A DNA stretch of 64,000 nucleotides from Chrysaora quinquecirrha (GCA_014526335.1 JACTAT010000060.1:7543686-7607685); one strand, 5' to 3'; positions 33,033 to 46,854 are shown, numbered from the stretch's first letter. Numbers and translations: made by a program. Notes: generated by a model from the letters alone, not told the origin.

Positions 33033-36000
33033 CTAACTGACATTGTTTTTTGTTCTGTGTTGATTTAAAGCTGCGACAAGTCTTTTATTAGCAGCGTCTA
33101 ACGATTTGATCCTTTTTTCTTGCACTTCAATTATTTTCTGCTTAGCTTGAACAATGTCCTGCATTTCACTTTGCTCTCTGCGTAATTCACTTTCGACATT
33201 TGTAAGTCGTGATATTATACTTTTCATTTGTTCATCTTTATCTTTCTTTTGAGTCAGTAACTTCTTCTCAGATTCTTCAAGTTTTCTCTTTGTCGTGGCC
33301 ATGTTCTGTTCATACCATCTCGTTCGTTTTGCCAATTCTATTTCTTTTGCCTGTAGTTTCATTTGGGATTCTTTGAGCGACCGACGCAACTCATCAATCT
33401 CTTCTTTCAGCTGCTGCAAGAATTAAACAATATTTCTTTTTTGCATTAAAAAACAATTCATATTGCATTATAAAACGAAATTGCTAGAAATTGTACGCTA
33501 CACCATCTTAGAAAGCAAAGCAGGGCTTCTTGCTTGAGCCGTTAATTCACACAGATAAAAAAATCAAAATGAAGTAAAAATGAGCTCCAAAGCAAAATAA
33601 ACTGCTAGTATCATATAACAACAATATACCACATATCATCACCATCATTTCCGTAGCCGAGGCGGCCGTGGGTGCACCCATTTATGCACATAAATCTAAA
33701 TACAAATAAGCAAAAATGAATATAAAGTTCTGACCTCGGCGGAAAGTTGTGTATCGACCGGTAGCTCATTCATGGGCTGTTGTAATTTATACGACGAAGG
33801 ACAATCAACAGAGGCCATATTTAAAGCAGTTTTACTTGTTTCTTTTGATCTGTAAAATATATAAACCTTTAAACAATCATTCGTAGATATTCAGGTTATC
33901 GAATTAAAGGAGAAGGAAATGTTCTGAACAGCGCAAAATGTGCTTGGTAACTTCACCTGCTAAAATTCATGAAACCGAGTAAAGTGTTGTTATTGGGTCT
34001 TTAATTCAATAACACCTTAAATATCAATTAAGATCAATGAAAGACAACTTCTTTTAAAGCGTTTGATTTATTTTCCACTAAAAGAAGATTCTTTCCTGTA
34101 CTCACAGGAGATCAACATGAAGCAATCATTAAGAACTAAAAGTATGCCATTATAAAATTGATAATAAAATAAACTTACAAAGAAAGATCAGCTTGGCTGG
34201 ATGGGAGGCTTTTTAGATCACGAAGACTTCTATTTGATTTTGATGAGTCATTTAGATGAAAAGGATTAATCGAATCAGCAGTAGCACTGTCTGAAAATGT
34301 ATGTCTATCTAATGATGTAGTTGAAGATGATTGCTTCATTGATATGTTTTCTTGACTTCCTTCAATTTTAATATGATCTACTGATTTCGAGCTCATGACA
34401 TTCAATAACAGTTTTTCCGAAGAGTTTGGAGGTAAGTCAAAATTTCTGCTCGGAAATTTCGTCAATTCATTGTTAGATGTTAAAATAGAACTTTTATTAC
34501 GCTGTTCCACATCATAGCTTTTTTGTAGCTGACTGAGACTTTCAATACCGAATTTGAATTGTCGATTTCCAAGTGGTGTCATTGGTTCAGTAGCAGGAGA
34601 AAAGTAGAGCGGCTTATCTGACTGTTGAGTGCCTTCATTCCACATAACAGATTGATGAATGATATCTGGTAGACGCCGGATTGTTTTCTCTCCATCACTT
34701 GCCGTGCCTGATAACATTTTCATATCATTGTTTAAAGAGCCACTACTATGGATTTTCAAAAACGATTTGTTAGAGCCATGTTGTCTGTTCACATCATCTT
34801 TCATTTTGGCCCTTGAACTCTGATCCGATTTTGACCTAAGTCTGGAATCTGACTTTGATGTGTTCAACCACTGACGAGAGGAACTCATTTTATCAGTATC
34901 AAAAGATCTTGTTGATTTGAGACCAGATGGTCTCTCGTCTCTTGAACTACGACCATGAAACGATGAACTTCGAAGGAAGTGAGAGTTTTCAGAAGAACTG
35001 AAACATTCATCACCACGAAACGAACCATGAGGATTCAAATGAAAATTTTTATTCTTTTTGCTGCTCTGCATTCCCAGTTGATTATTGGCTTCACTGCCTC
35101 TACCTTTAGTCCTTTGAGGCATTATTCCTTTTGCTTTTGACGGAGTATGTACAATTAATGAGCATCCAGATACATAATCTTGAGAAGCACTTAAAAATGC
35201 ATCTCTATAACACATCTGCTGAGTAAGATCTTGTTGGCTTTCAGAAAGACAGCTTTCAATGTCTCCGATTTGTAATTTGCTTTGAAGATCATTCGAAGCA
35301 GACACAGTTTTATCGATTTCATCAATTGCTTTACAAGAAACATCTGACAAGATGTCTTCCGATGATTTATCCAACTGTGAAAGAATACTGCAAAGTGGAT
35401 CCAGTTTCACTTTTGATTCCTGTTCAGAAATGATTCGAAATTAAAGAAGGGTAAAATTACTTAGTATAATTAAAGACGAATGAGAAAAAATATAATTCAC
35501 CTCGCTAAGTTTTGTTGTTTGGTCTGAAATGAGATTTTTCATAACTGCAAGTTCTCGACCAACATCAATGTATCCATCGACAGTTGTTTGTTCACATATT
35601 TCAGCATCACTCTGGTAAGAGAAATTAGTCAATGATTCAACTTATGAATAAAACTTCAAATGACAACATATCAGAGATGCAAATAATTAAAAAACATAAC
35701 ACTTCTGAAGCACTTACAGATATTCTTTCCAAAAACTTTTTCATATTCGGTAATTCCCTCTCAACGAATTCATTAAGTCCCTCCATATAAGCTTCTTTGC
35801 CCCCAAATCTATTCAAGGAAACATTGTTCATTAGCTTAGCTTGATAAATGACGTATCTAAAATAATAAGCAATGATAATATGCGAATTTCAAGGAAATTA
35901 TTTTGAAGTAAACCTGGTGAAATTAGCGAGGTTTTGAAGTGCTTTTGCAATTAGCGTCAAACATCTTGCAGTCTTCTCGTTTGGATACTCTGTTAAATCA

Positions 36001-39000
36001 AATCATAGACAATTTAACAAAGTTTCTTCAAATAAGATACAATGATGATAAAAGCGATTATGCATGTTGCACGTAAGAGAAGTAGTTCTGATAAATACCT
36101 CTTGTGAGTTGAAATAAACTTGGTGAAAGAATCGCAGGGCACAGAAAGCGAAGAAATACAGAACCACTGTCAAAAGATATTCTTTTTTTTAATTTCACGA
36201 CGAGAGAAAATATAACAGAAATCATTTCTACAAGTAATGATGTAAAGAATAAGAGAGGAATAAAAAGATATTCACCTAATCAGTTTCATGCTAACATCTT
36301 TCTCCAAAGCTTCACAACGTTTTTTAATCAAATGAAAAGTATCTTGAAGGTCCCTAATTTCGAACAAAAAAGCTCAATTGAATCAAGTAATTTTACATTT
36401 GTTACTGTCAAAATAGCGTCATGCAGCAGTAAAAACAAAACCGCATTTAAGAACCTTCATTTTGGGTTTCTGTATGTCAACCAGCCCATAGAAGGGTACA
36501 CTATAATGCTTACAATACAGAGAAAATGCAATATCCCCAAGTGTTCTCTAGATGCCTAATTCAAGGACTTTTTCAAGAAGAAGCACTTTTTTAGGTTCTT
36601 ACATGGACGTTTTTTACTGTATTGAATACAAATGCTGCAGCACGTACCTTGGAAACATATAACAAGATGCAAGAATGGTTGCCCATGCTTCTTCAACTAG
36701 TTTTAATAAGTTCTTTTGATTGTCTGCAAGATTGCCAGCCGTCAATTTTGCTGGGTCAACCTGAACATAAAACGAGAATTTTACCAAATAAAATATTGAA
36801 ACAGTAGTGCTTATAATTTTTAATTTCGGCAGGATAGATGAAAATGTACCTCAACTTCCTCTTCTATGTTATAAAGACCTTCAATAAACTGTGCCAGTGT
36901 CTTGTGAAGATACTAAAAATGAAAATCGACCGATATATTATTTACTTAATCAAAAATAAACTCATTCCTAATAAAGGATGAAGATGATCTCAACACTTAC
37001 TTTGATGCCAACCATTTTCATGTATGTGTCCATTGATTTCGTAGCAAGGGTATTACCACGGAATGTCAAGTTTTCGTTTTCTGTGGGATAAATTGCAATG
37101 TAACTTCACAAGCCAAAAAATACCAAGAATATAAATATAAACAATTGAAAATGGATTTTTCCACAACGCCGAGTGACTCTCCAAGTCATACAGCTCACCG
37201 TTCACCTCCCGTTCGACTTTTTTGTGATTCGGCTGTATTGAGCTTTCTTCAGCACCATTACATATTTATATACATTTCTCATGAAAAATAAAATCGAAAA
37301 TGCACATACCGAGTGAGGTAACCTCAGCGATCACGATATCAGCAAGAAATTCTTTTGCTTGATTTGTCACTTGTAATATCTTTAATAACGTTTGAGCCAG
37401 TTCATCCTACAAATATAAGATTGCTTGAAATCCACACCAATCAGATTATATCTGGCCAGATATCTGGCGCAAACTACCATACTGAAGATCAATCAAGTGT
37501 AATCAAAGCACAGTTTTAAATATACAAACCTTTGCCTTCAAACTAACAATTGCCTCTAGCTCTTTGCAAAGAATAAAGTAGTTTTTCTTTATAAACTGGA
37601 AGTAAAAGAAATTAAAAACCTATCAGCCATGTTTGAACGATGAGATTAATTCTTTGAGCTTAGAACAGGGCAGAATGCCTATTAATTCTCGCCACATCCC
37701 CATTTGTTTCTTCTGATTCCGTTGATTCCCAGTGTTCCCCACTAGTTTTCGACCTGATTCTTGCCATTATCAGCTTTGTTCCATGATTGGTCCCTCTGAT
37801 TTTCCACTGATGCTCGTCCTGTTCCCACTTGTTTTCACTTTTTCTCGCTTTGTTCCAAATTTCTCTTCTGATGCTTTTCTTCTATTCATATTAAATTTTC
37901 ACGACATTTTGAAATTTCTAATCGCTTCGAAACCCGAGCTGAAACTCACGGCACTGTTACGTTCAGAGCTTCAAAGCTTCTCATGTGAAGTGAAGGGCCT
38001 CTATGTCTATGCGAATAAAGGAGCGACGATTTTAATAATAAAGTTCATACCTCGTGTAAGTCTTTGTACTTTGCAATGGGAAGTATTGAAACTGTCTAAA
38101 AAAAGCAACAAGATAAATCAATAAAAAATGACAACCTAAACCAATCCCCTCATTTGCAATCATGAGTCATGTTATCACGGAATTATGTTTTTACCCAACC
38201 TTGTTTTTACCTGGTATTTAACTTTAACTCGAACTGAAAGTTGATCACTTTTGTTGACCGAGTTCTTTGGTGGTGGTTTTGGAGAGGTCCCTGGGGGACG
38301 TAGATACAACCAAGTTTCAATTTCATTGTGAACTTGAATTAAATGCAAGGGAACCTCAACAGCTCCTGTTCAGAGAAGGTATGAAAAGTGAATTAAAAAC
38401 TGAAGTAAGTCTAAATGAACGAATAAAACATTTAAAAAGTTCTGATGAACATACCAACAAATACACTTCTTTCTTTTCTTTTTTTCTTGTTTTCATTCTC
38501 TTTGAATATGTACAATGATAGTGACTGGACGTTTGGTAAATCACTGGAGACAAATAACAGTGTGACAGTAACCCTGTTTATGAGCATTTTGAATATATTG
38601 CTGTCATTAAGTAGTTTACGTCACAAAACAAAGGCACTTACTCAAAAGAGAACTGTTCACCCCAGAAGAGAATATCAGACTTTAACTTTGTTGATGTTCT
38701 TCCATAAAGCACTTTATCAAGTACGATTTCACAATAGTACCTGAAAAAATATTGCTTAGCAATCAGTATTTAAACAAAATGGGGTCTTTTAAAGAATAAA
38801 GGTTGGACACAAACAAATTTTGGCTTCAGAATAAGGTATTCGCAAGGCAATCAGTGTGATATACATTTATCCCAACTTGATACAGTTGCTGGTGTTGCTA
38901 CAAACAGCATACTGTAGCTCAGAGTAGATGTTTAGCTGCACAGATAGTTGTAGTTTCAGAGTATACAAGTATCCTACAAAAGACCCCTGAAATTGAGACG

Positions 39001-39400
39001 TCTTTAAATGCAGATAAAAACAAATAAATTTCATTCTCACTTCTTTTTAGAAGGAAGACCCTTTGCTTCAAATATCCAGACATCTAAGGATGTATCAATT
39101 CGTCTTTCTTTATTTCGATTAGGGTAGATGATGTCTTTAAGTCTACAGAAAAACAAAATGAGACAAGGTTCAAGTTATAGTTGTGTGACATAAAAAACAC
39201 AGATGTAATGTTCATGCAAGGGATACAGCCAGAAAAACATACCCAGCAACCCAGTTGTTAGCATCTTCTGCTGAGTTACATGTGAAGTATCTGGTTTCTG
39301 TTGGTGTTGTTATTTGAAAGCAGTGACTTCTTGAAAGGACTGTAGAATGAACTGGACGTACCACAGTCAAGCCACGTAGTGGAATGTCAATTGATTCTAG
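33033..39400 (-). CDS. SynGAP/DAB2IP/RASAL2-family RasGAP, copy B body (open; first exon not adjacent)
   Basis: Nineteen exons with consistent phases: 39243-39400 (end of [18 protein letters not shown]), 39041-39142, 38642-38740, 38455-38543, 38211-38365 and 38051-38095 (C2), 37530-37595, 37310-37406, 37001-37080, 36850-36912, 36648-36760, 36276-36353, 36099-36166 (FLRFLCPA), 35914-35989 and 35718-35808 (GAP), 35501-35611, 34179-35419 (Ser-rich), 33735-33849 and 33033-33413 (coiled coil). They total 3228 bases, exactly 1076 codons, without an internal stop. The protein accelerates Ras/Rap GTP hydrolysis at the membrane. The arginine finger normally in the FRENT/FRGNT block is present as [11 protein letters not shown]. 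No start exon lies next to this copy. Exon 1 at 47322-47402 fits in phase. Confidence 0.88.
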
Positions 39401-39700
39401 CTAAAATACAAAAAATAAATTCCAAAGTTAGTATTACTTATTTTAAATCATAAAAACCTTACATTGACAAAAATCCACTGCTGCTTTAAAATTAATGATG
39501 ACATCAAAAATTAACCCTCTGAAACTCTCAGATAAGATTATAGGTATTATGTGGGTAACATTTTTAGGGTAAAATTTTGATCTTTTTAGGTTGGTGTTAG
39601 AAGTTATTTATTTTGGGGGCACCAAAGTTTTGAATATTGTCAATTACAAAGACGGATGCACTTTCTTTGTCATTAAAATTTTCTTGATTATACTACTCAC
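39401..39700. other. Junction between unit B and unit C
   Basis: 39401-39592 is intron sequence shared with 45549-45745. 39593-39692 is a roughly 100-bp unique filler. From about 39693 the sequence resumes inside PRA1 intron 1 of unit C (TACTCACATGCAG), so the PRA1 exons 2-4 expected here are absent. Confidence 0.8.
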
Positions 39701-39966
39701 ATGCAGTAAAGGAGGAAAAATAGAAACACAACAAAGTAATTTGCTTGATAAATTGAAATGTTTTTAGAAATTCTCAATCCAGCTTCTGAAATATCTTTCG
39801 GTTTTGAAAAATCATTCACGTCAAGGAATTTTCTCCACGGTTTTAGCTGATTCTTTTTCGATATAATCCATTCTTTTACTAGCGAAATCCGGTTGTGATT
39901 ATCTTCGTTTGAAAATATGTTATTTTCACTCTCGATTTCCCCAAGATCAGCAAAATCCGACGCCAT
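39701..39966 (-). pseudogene. RABAC1: PRA1 copy C, exon 1 only
   Basis: Identical in layout to exon 1 of copy B, with the full frame and a good donor (CTGCAT|GTGAGT). Exons 2-4 are missing because the unit C breakpoint lies in intron 1. On its own it could encode only the cytosolic N-terminus and part of the first hairpin. Confidence 0.88.
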
Positions 39967-40162
39967 CTTGTACAGTTGTCAAATTATTAGTTGTCAATTG
40001 AGTTGAATTGAATTAGTAATAAATTGAAGGAGAGTTTGGAGACGGGGGACACGTAGCTTGTTACGGCGCAAATCCTGTATTTTAACACCAATTATGATAA
40101 CTAACTAACTAATCTACAGTAAACTAAACAACAAACTCGGTGAAGTATTATACAGTTATTTA

Positions 40163-43100
40163 TTATCTAACTGACATTGTTTTTGTTCTGTGTTGATTTA
40201 AAGCTGCGACAAGTCTTTTATTAGCAGCGTCTAACGATTTGATCCTTTTTTCTTGCACTTCAATTATTTTCTGCTTAGCTTGAACAATGTCCTGCATTTC
40301 ACTTTGCTCTCTGCGTAATTCACTTTCGACATTTGTAAGTCGTGATATTATACTTTTCATTTGTTCATCTTTATCTTTCTTTTGAGTCAGTAACTTCTTC
40401 TCAGATTCTTCAAGTTTTCTCTTTGTCGTGGCCATGTTCTGTTCATACCATCTCGTTCGTTTTGCCAATTCTATTTCTTTTGCCTGTAGTTTCATTTGGG
40501 ATTCTTTGAGCGACCGACGCAACTCATCAATCTCTTCTTTCAGCTGCTGCAAGAATTAAACAATATTTCTTTTTTGCATTATAAAACAATTCATATTGCA
40601 TTATAAAACGAAATTGCTAGAAATTGTACGGTACACCATCTTAGAAAGCAAAGCAGGGCTTCTTGCTTGAGCCGTTAATTCACACAGATAAAAAATCAAA
40701 ATGAAGTAAAATGAGCTCCAAAGCAAAATAAAATGCTAGTATCATATAACAACAATATACCACATATCATCACCATCATTTCCGTAGCCGAGGCGGCCGT
40801 GGGTGCACCCATTTATGCACATAAATCTAAATACAAATAAGCAAAAATGAATATAAAGTTCTGACCTTGGCGGAAAGTTTTGTATCGACCGGTAGCTCAT
40901 TCATGGGCTGTTGTAATTCATACGACGAAGGACAATCAACAGAGGCCATATTTAAAGCAGTTTTACTTGTTTCTTTTGATCTGTAAAATATATAAACTTT
41001 AAACAATCATTCGTAGATATTCAGGTTATCGAATTAAAGGAGAAGGAAATGTTCTGAACAGCGCAAAATGTGCTTGGTAACTTCACCTGCTAAAATTCAT
41101 GAAACCGAGCAAAGTGTTGTTATTGGGTCTTTAATTCAATAACACCTTAAATATCAATTAAGATCAATGAAAGACAACTTCTTTTAAAGCGTTTGATAAA
41201 ATTGAAAATAAAAGTGGTGTCATTGGTTCAGTAGCAGGAGAAAAGTAGAGCGGCTTATCTGACTGTTGAGTGCCTTCATTCCACATAACAGATTGATGAA
41301 TGATATCTGGTAGACGCCGGATTGTTTTCTCTCCATCACTTGCCGTGCCTGATAACATTTTCATATCATTATTTAAAGAGCCACTACTATGGATTTTCAA
41401 AAACGATTTGTTAGAGCCATGTTGTCTGTTCACATCATCTTTCATTTTGGCCCTTGAACTCTGATCCGATTTTGACCTAAGTCTGGAATCTGACTTTGAT
41501 GTGTTCAACCACTGACGAGAGGAACTCGTTTTATCAGTATCAAAAGATCTTGTTGATTTGAGACCAGATGGTCTCTCGTCTCTTGAACTACGACCATGAA
41601 ACGATGAACTTCGAAGGAAGTGAGAGTTTTCAGAAGAACTGAAACATTCATCACCACGAAACGAACCATGAGGATTCAAATGAAAATTTTTATTCTTTTT
41701 GCTGCTCTGCATTCCCAGTTGATTATTGGCTTCACTGCCTCTACCTTTAGTCCTTTGAGGCATTATTCCTTTTGCTTTTGACGGAGTATGTACAACTAAT
41801 GAGCATCCAGATACATAATCTTGAGAAGCACTTAAAAATGCATCTCTATAACACATCTGCTGAGTAAGATCTTGTTGGCTTTCAGAAAGACAGCTTTCAA
41901 TGTCTCCGATTTGTAATTTGCTTTGAAGATCATTCGAAGCAGACACAGTTTTATCGATTTCATCAATTGCTTTACAAGAAACATCTGACAAGATGTCTTC
42001 CGATGATTTATCCAACTGTGAAAGAATACTGCAAAGTGGATCCAGTTTCACTTTTGATTCCTGTTCAGAAATGATTCGAAATTAAAGAAGGGTAAAATTA
42101 CTTAGTATAATTAAAGACGAATGAGAAAAAATATAATTCACCTCGCTAAGTTTTGTTGTTTGGTCTGAAATGAGATTTTTCATAACTGCAAGTTCTCGAC
42201 CAACATCAATGTATCCATCGACAGTTGTTTGTTCACATATTTCAGCATCACTCTGGTAAGAGAAATTAGTCAATGATTCAACTTATGAATAAAACTTCAA
42301 ATGACAACATATCAGAGATGCAAATAATTAAAAAACATAACACTTCTGAAGCACTTACAGATATTCTTTCCAAAAACTTTTCATATTCGGTAATTCCTCT
42401 CAACGAATTCATTAAGTCCCTCCATATAAGCTTCTTTGCCCCAAATCTATTCAAGGAAACATTGTTCATTAGCTTAGCTTGATAAATGACGTATCTAAAA
42501 TAATAAGCAATGATAATATGCGAATTTCAAGGAAATTATTTTGAAGTAAACCTGGTGAAATTAGCGAGGTTTTGAAGTGCTTTTGCAATTAGCGTCAAAC
42601 ATCTTGCAGTCTTCTCGTTTGGATACTCTGTTAAATCAAATCATAGACAATTTAACAAAGTTTCTTCAAATAAGATACAATGATGATAAAAGCGATTATG
42701 CATGTTGCACGTAAGAGTTTGTTTCAGTGATGACAAACAGACCCATACTTTTTAGGTTCTTACATGGACGTTTTTTACTGTATTGAATAAAATGCTGCAG
42801 CACGTACCTTGGAAACATATAACAAGATGCAAGAATGGTTGCCCATGCTTCTTCAACTAGTTTTAATAAGTTCTTTTGATTGTCTGCAAGATTGCCAGCC
42901 GTCAATTTTGCTGGGTCAACCTGAACATAAAACGAGAATTTTACCAAATAAAATATTGAAACAGTAGTGCTTATAATTTTTAATTTCGGCAGGATAGATG
43001 AAAATGTACCTCAACTTCCTCTTCTATGTTATAAAGACCTTCAATAAACTGTGCCAGTGTCTTGTGAAGATACTAAAAATGAAAATCGACCGATATATTA

Positions 43101-45548
43101 TTTACTTAATCAAAAATAAACTCATTCCTAATAAAGGATGAAGATGATCTCAACACTTACTTTGATGCCAACCATTTTCATGTATGTGTCCATTGATTTC
43201 GTAGCAAGGGTATTACCACGGAATGTCAAGTTTTCGTTCTCTGTGGGATAAATTGCAATGTAACTTCACAAGCCAAAAAATACCAAGAATATAAATATAA
43301 ACAATTGAAAATGGATTTTTCCACAACGCCGAGTGACTCTCCAAGTCATACAGCTCACCGTTCACCTCCCGTTCGACTTTTTTGTGATTCGGCTGTATTG
43401 AGCTTTCTTCAGCACCATTACATATTTATATACATTTCTCATGAAAAATAAAATCGAAAATGCACATACCGAGTGAGGTAACCTCAGCGATCACGATATC
43501 AGCAAGAAATTCTTTTGCTTGATTTGTCACTTGTAATATCTTTAATAACGTTTGAGCCAGTTCATCCTACAAATATAAGATTTCTTGAAATCCACACCAA
43601 TCAGATTATATCTGGCCAGATATCTGGCGCAAACTACCTTTACCATACTGAAGATCAATCAAGTGTACATGACAGCCCAATATGCAACTTTGGCTAAAAC
43701 AATTGCCTCTAGCTCTTTGCAAAGAATAAAGTAGTTTTTCTTTATAAACTGGAAGTAAAAGAAATTAAAAACCTATCAGCCATGTTTGAACGATGAGATT
43801 AATTCTTTGAGCTTAGAACAGGGCAGAATGCCTATTAATTCTCGCCACATCCCCATTTGTTTCTTCTGATTCCCGTTGATTCCCAGTGTTCCCCACTCGT
43901 TTTCGACCTGATTCTTGCCATTATCAGCTTTGTTCCATGATTGGTCCCTCTGATTTTCCACTGATGCTCGTCCTGTTCCCACTTGTTTTCACTTTTTCTC
44001 GCTTTGTTCCAAATTTCTCTTCTGATGCTTTTCTTCTATTCATATTAAATTTTCACGACATTTTGAAATTTCTAATCGCTTCGAAACCCGAGCTGAAACT
44101 CACGGCACTGTTACGTTCAGAGCTTCAAAGCTTCTCATGTGAAGTGAAGGGGCCTCTATGTCTATGCGAATAAAGGAGCGACGATTTTAATAATAAAGTT
44201 CATACCTCGTGTAAGTCTTTGTACTTTGCAATGGGAAGTATTGAAACTGTCTAAAAAAAGCAACAAGATAAATCAATAAAAAATGACAACCTAAACCAAT
44301 CCCCTCATTTGCAATCATGAGTCATGTTATCACGGAATTATGTTTTTACCCAACCTTGTTTTTACCTGGTATTTAACTTTAACTCGAACTGAAAGTTGAT
44401 CACTTTTGTTGACCGAGTTCTTTGGTGGTGGTTTTGGAGAGGTCCCTGGGGACGTAGAATACAACCCCAATTTCATTGTGAACTTGAATTCAATGCAAGG
44501 TCACCTCAACAGCTCCTGTTCAGAGAAGTATGAAAAGTGAATTAAAACTGAAGTAAGTCTAAATGAACGAATAAAACATTTAAAAAGTTCTGATGAACAT
44601 ACCAACAAATACACTTCTTTCTTTTCTTTTTTTCTTGTTTTCACTCTCTTTGAATATGTACAGTGATAGTGACTGGACGTTTGGTAAATCACTGGAAACA
44701 AATAACAGTGTGACAGTAACCCTGTTTATGAGCATTTTGAATATATTGCTGTCATTAAGTAGTTTACGTCACAAAACAAAGGCACTTACTCAAAAGAGAA
44801 CTGTTCACCCCAGAAGAGAATATCAGACTTTAACTTTGTTGATGTTCTTCCATAAAGCACTTTATCAAGTACGATTTCACAATAGTACCTGAAAAAATAT
44901 TGCTTAGCAATCAGTATTTAAACAAAATGGGGTCTTTTAAAGAATAAAGGTTGGACACAAACAAATTTTGGCTTCAGAATAAGGTATTCGCAAGGCAATC
45001 AGTGTGATATACATTTATCCCAACTTGATACAGTTGCTGGTGTTGCTACAAACAGCATACTGTAGCTCAGAGTAGATGTTTAGCTGCACAGATAGTTGTA
45101 GTTTCAGAGTATACAAGTATCCTACAAAAGACCCCTGAGATTGAGACGTCTTTAAATGCAGATAAAAACAAATAAATTTCATTCTCACTTCTTTTTAGAA
45201 GGAAGACCCTTTGCTTCAAATATCCAGACATCTAAGGATGTATCAATTCGTCTTTCTTTATTTCGATTAGGGTAGATGATGTCTTTAAGTCTACAGAAAA
45301 ACAAAATGAGACAAGGTTCAAGTTATAGTTGTGTGACATAAAAAACACAGATGTAATGTTCATGTAAGGGATACAGCCAGAAAAACATACCCAGCAACCC
45401 AGTTGTTAGCATCTTCTGCTGAGTTACATGTGAAGTATCTGGTTTCTGTTGGTGTTGTTATTTGAAAGCAGTGACTTCTTGAAAGGACTGTAGAATGAAC
45501 TGGACGTACCACAGTCAAGCCACGTAGTGGAATGTCAATTGATTCTAG
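40163..45548 (-). pseudogene. RasGAP copy C body, multiply damaged
   Basis: Same exon series as copies A and B, but with losses. The Ser-rich exon (41214-42060) lacks about 400 bp at its 3' end with its splice donor. Two exons encoding [19 protein letters not shown] and FLRFLCPA are replaced by about 30 bp of unrelated sequence near 42718-42747. The exon at 42359-42446 has three one-base losses. The exon [17 protein letters not shown] (about 43697-43748) has its 3' part and donor replaced by filler (43667-43697). The exon at 44366-44515 carries an in-frame TGA and is 5 bp short. PH, C2 and other GAP exons remain. It cannot make a working GAP domain. Confidence 0.88.
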
Positions 45549-45747
45549 CTAAAATGCAAAAAATAAATTCCAAAGTTAGTATTACTTATTTTAAATCATA
45601 AAAACCTTACATTGACAAAAATCCACTGCTGCTTTAAAATTGATGATAAAAATGATGACATCAAAAATTAACCCTCTGAAACTCTCAGATAAGATTATAG
45701 GTATTATGTGGGTAACATTTTTAGGGTAAAATTTTGATCTTTTTATA

Positions 45748-46852
45748 GACAGGGTTTTTCCGCAACAATCTAGCAAAGAGGGTAACCTAGGGTTTTTAAT
45801 TGAAATCTACTAAAAAGGTCGGAGAACACAAATCCAAGATGGGCCCTCAAAAATTTTCGCCGGAAGTACCCTTAATTAACGCCTAATTATGCCTAATTAG
45901 GTCAATTAAAAAAGTTCCACTTTTCAAATCTGATTAATGCAAAATGTAGATCTTGAAACGCTGAGTAAAATTGTCTTTGACTGTATTTCAATACAACCTA
46001 CCAGTTTCGAGAAAAACTCGTTTGAAATAATGATGACGTCATCGTCCTAAGGCTAAGTATGGGCTTTTATCAACTCGCGTAACTTCCCAAATAGGGGTCG
46101 AATCGTCAAAAAACCGCTTAAAATGCAATACGCGTATGCATGACAGGATAATAAGCATAATAAGCCCCACCGCAAGTTTGGAAAAACGAAGAAAGGGCGT
46201 TCACTGCATAACCAATAGGAATCCCACTATGAATACTGTATAACAAATTTGACCTCTCGCCATTTCAAGCAGGTTTGATATTAAAAGTTCAAATCTCGAA
46301 CATGAGTAGTCCTTCACAACGCCTTTTGGCTCATGGATGACTGGGCATCATTTTGGTACCATTATGACGTCATTTGCCCCTATGACGTCATCGGACCCTT
46401 TTATGATGTCACAACAACACCCAATAATCATCATTCTGCTGTCTTAACGTACATTTATCGCATAATTGGTGGTTTTGTGACTGTTGCACCCCAACCTAAA
46501 AAGTTATACAAGCTGAAATGTAGAATCCAGGTCTGTACTGATAATAATGGTTATGACGTCATCATAATTTCAAACGAGTTTTTCTCGAAATCGGTAGGTC
46601 GTATTTAAATACAGTCAAAGACAATTTTACTCAGCATTTCAAGGTCTACATATTGCAGTAATCAGATTTGAAAAAGTGCGACTTTTTTTATTGACTTCAT
46701 TAGGCCTAATTAGGCATTAATTAAGGCTACTTCCGGTGAAAATTTTTGAAGGCCCATCTTGGATTCGTGTTCTCCGACCTTTTTTTAGTAGATTTCATTG
46801 AAAAAACCCAAGGTTACCCTCTTTGCTAGATTGTTGCGGAAAAAACCCTGTC
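45748..46852. mobile_element. Fold-back element with about 310-bp inverted arms and TA flanks
   Basis: The ends read GACAGGGTTTTTCCGC and its reverse complement, flanked by TA on both sides (45746-45747 and 46853-46854), as with Tc1/mariner-like insertion. The arms (about 45748-46055 and 46540-46852) pair over almost their whole length. There are four exact TGACGTCA palindromes (46034, 46365, 46383, 46554). No transposase frame. It lies in the RasGAP first intron, between exon 1 and the copy C PH exon. Confidence 0.85.
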
Positions 46853-46854
46853 TA

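Noticed and set aside
39701..39966. PRA1-RasGAP fusion by splicing PRA1 C exon 1 onto the RasGAP B PH exon
   Set aside because: The phases do not match (exon 1 leaves two bases, the PH exon starts in phase 0), so an in-frame fusion is not supported.
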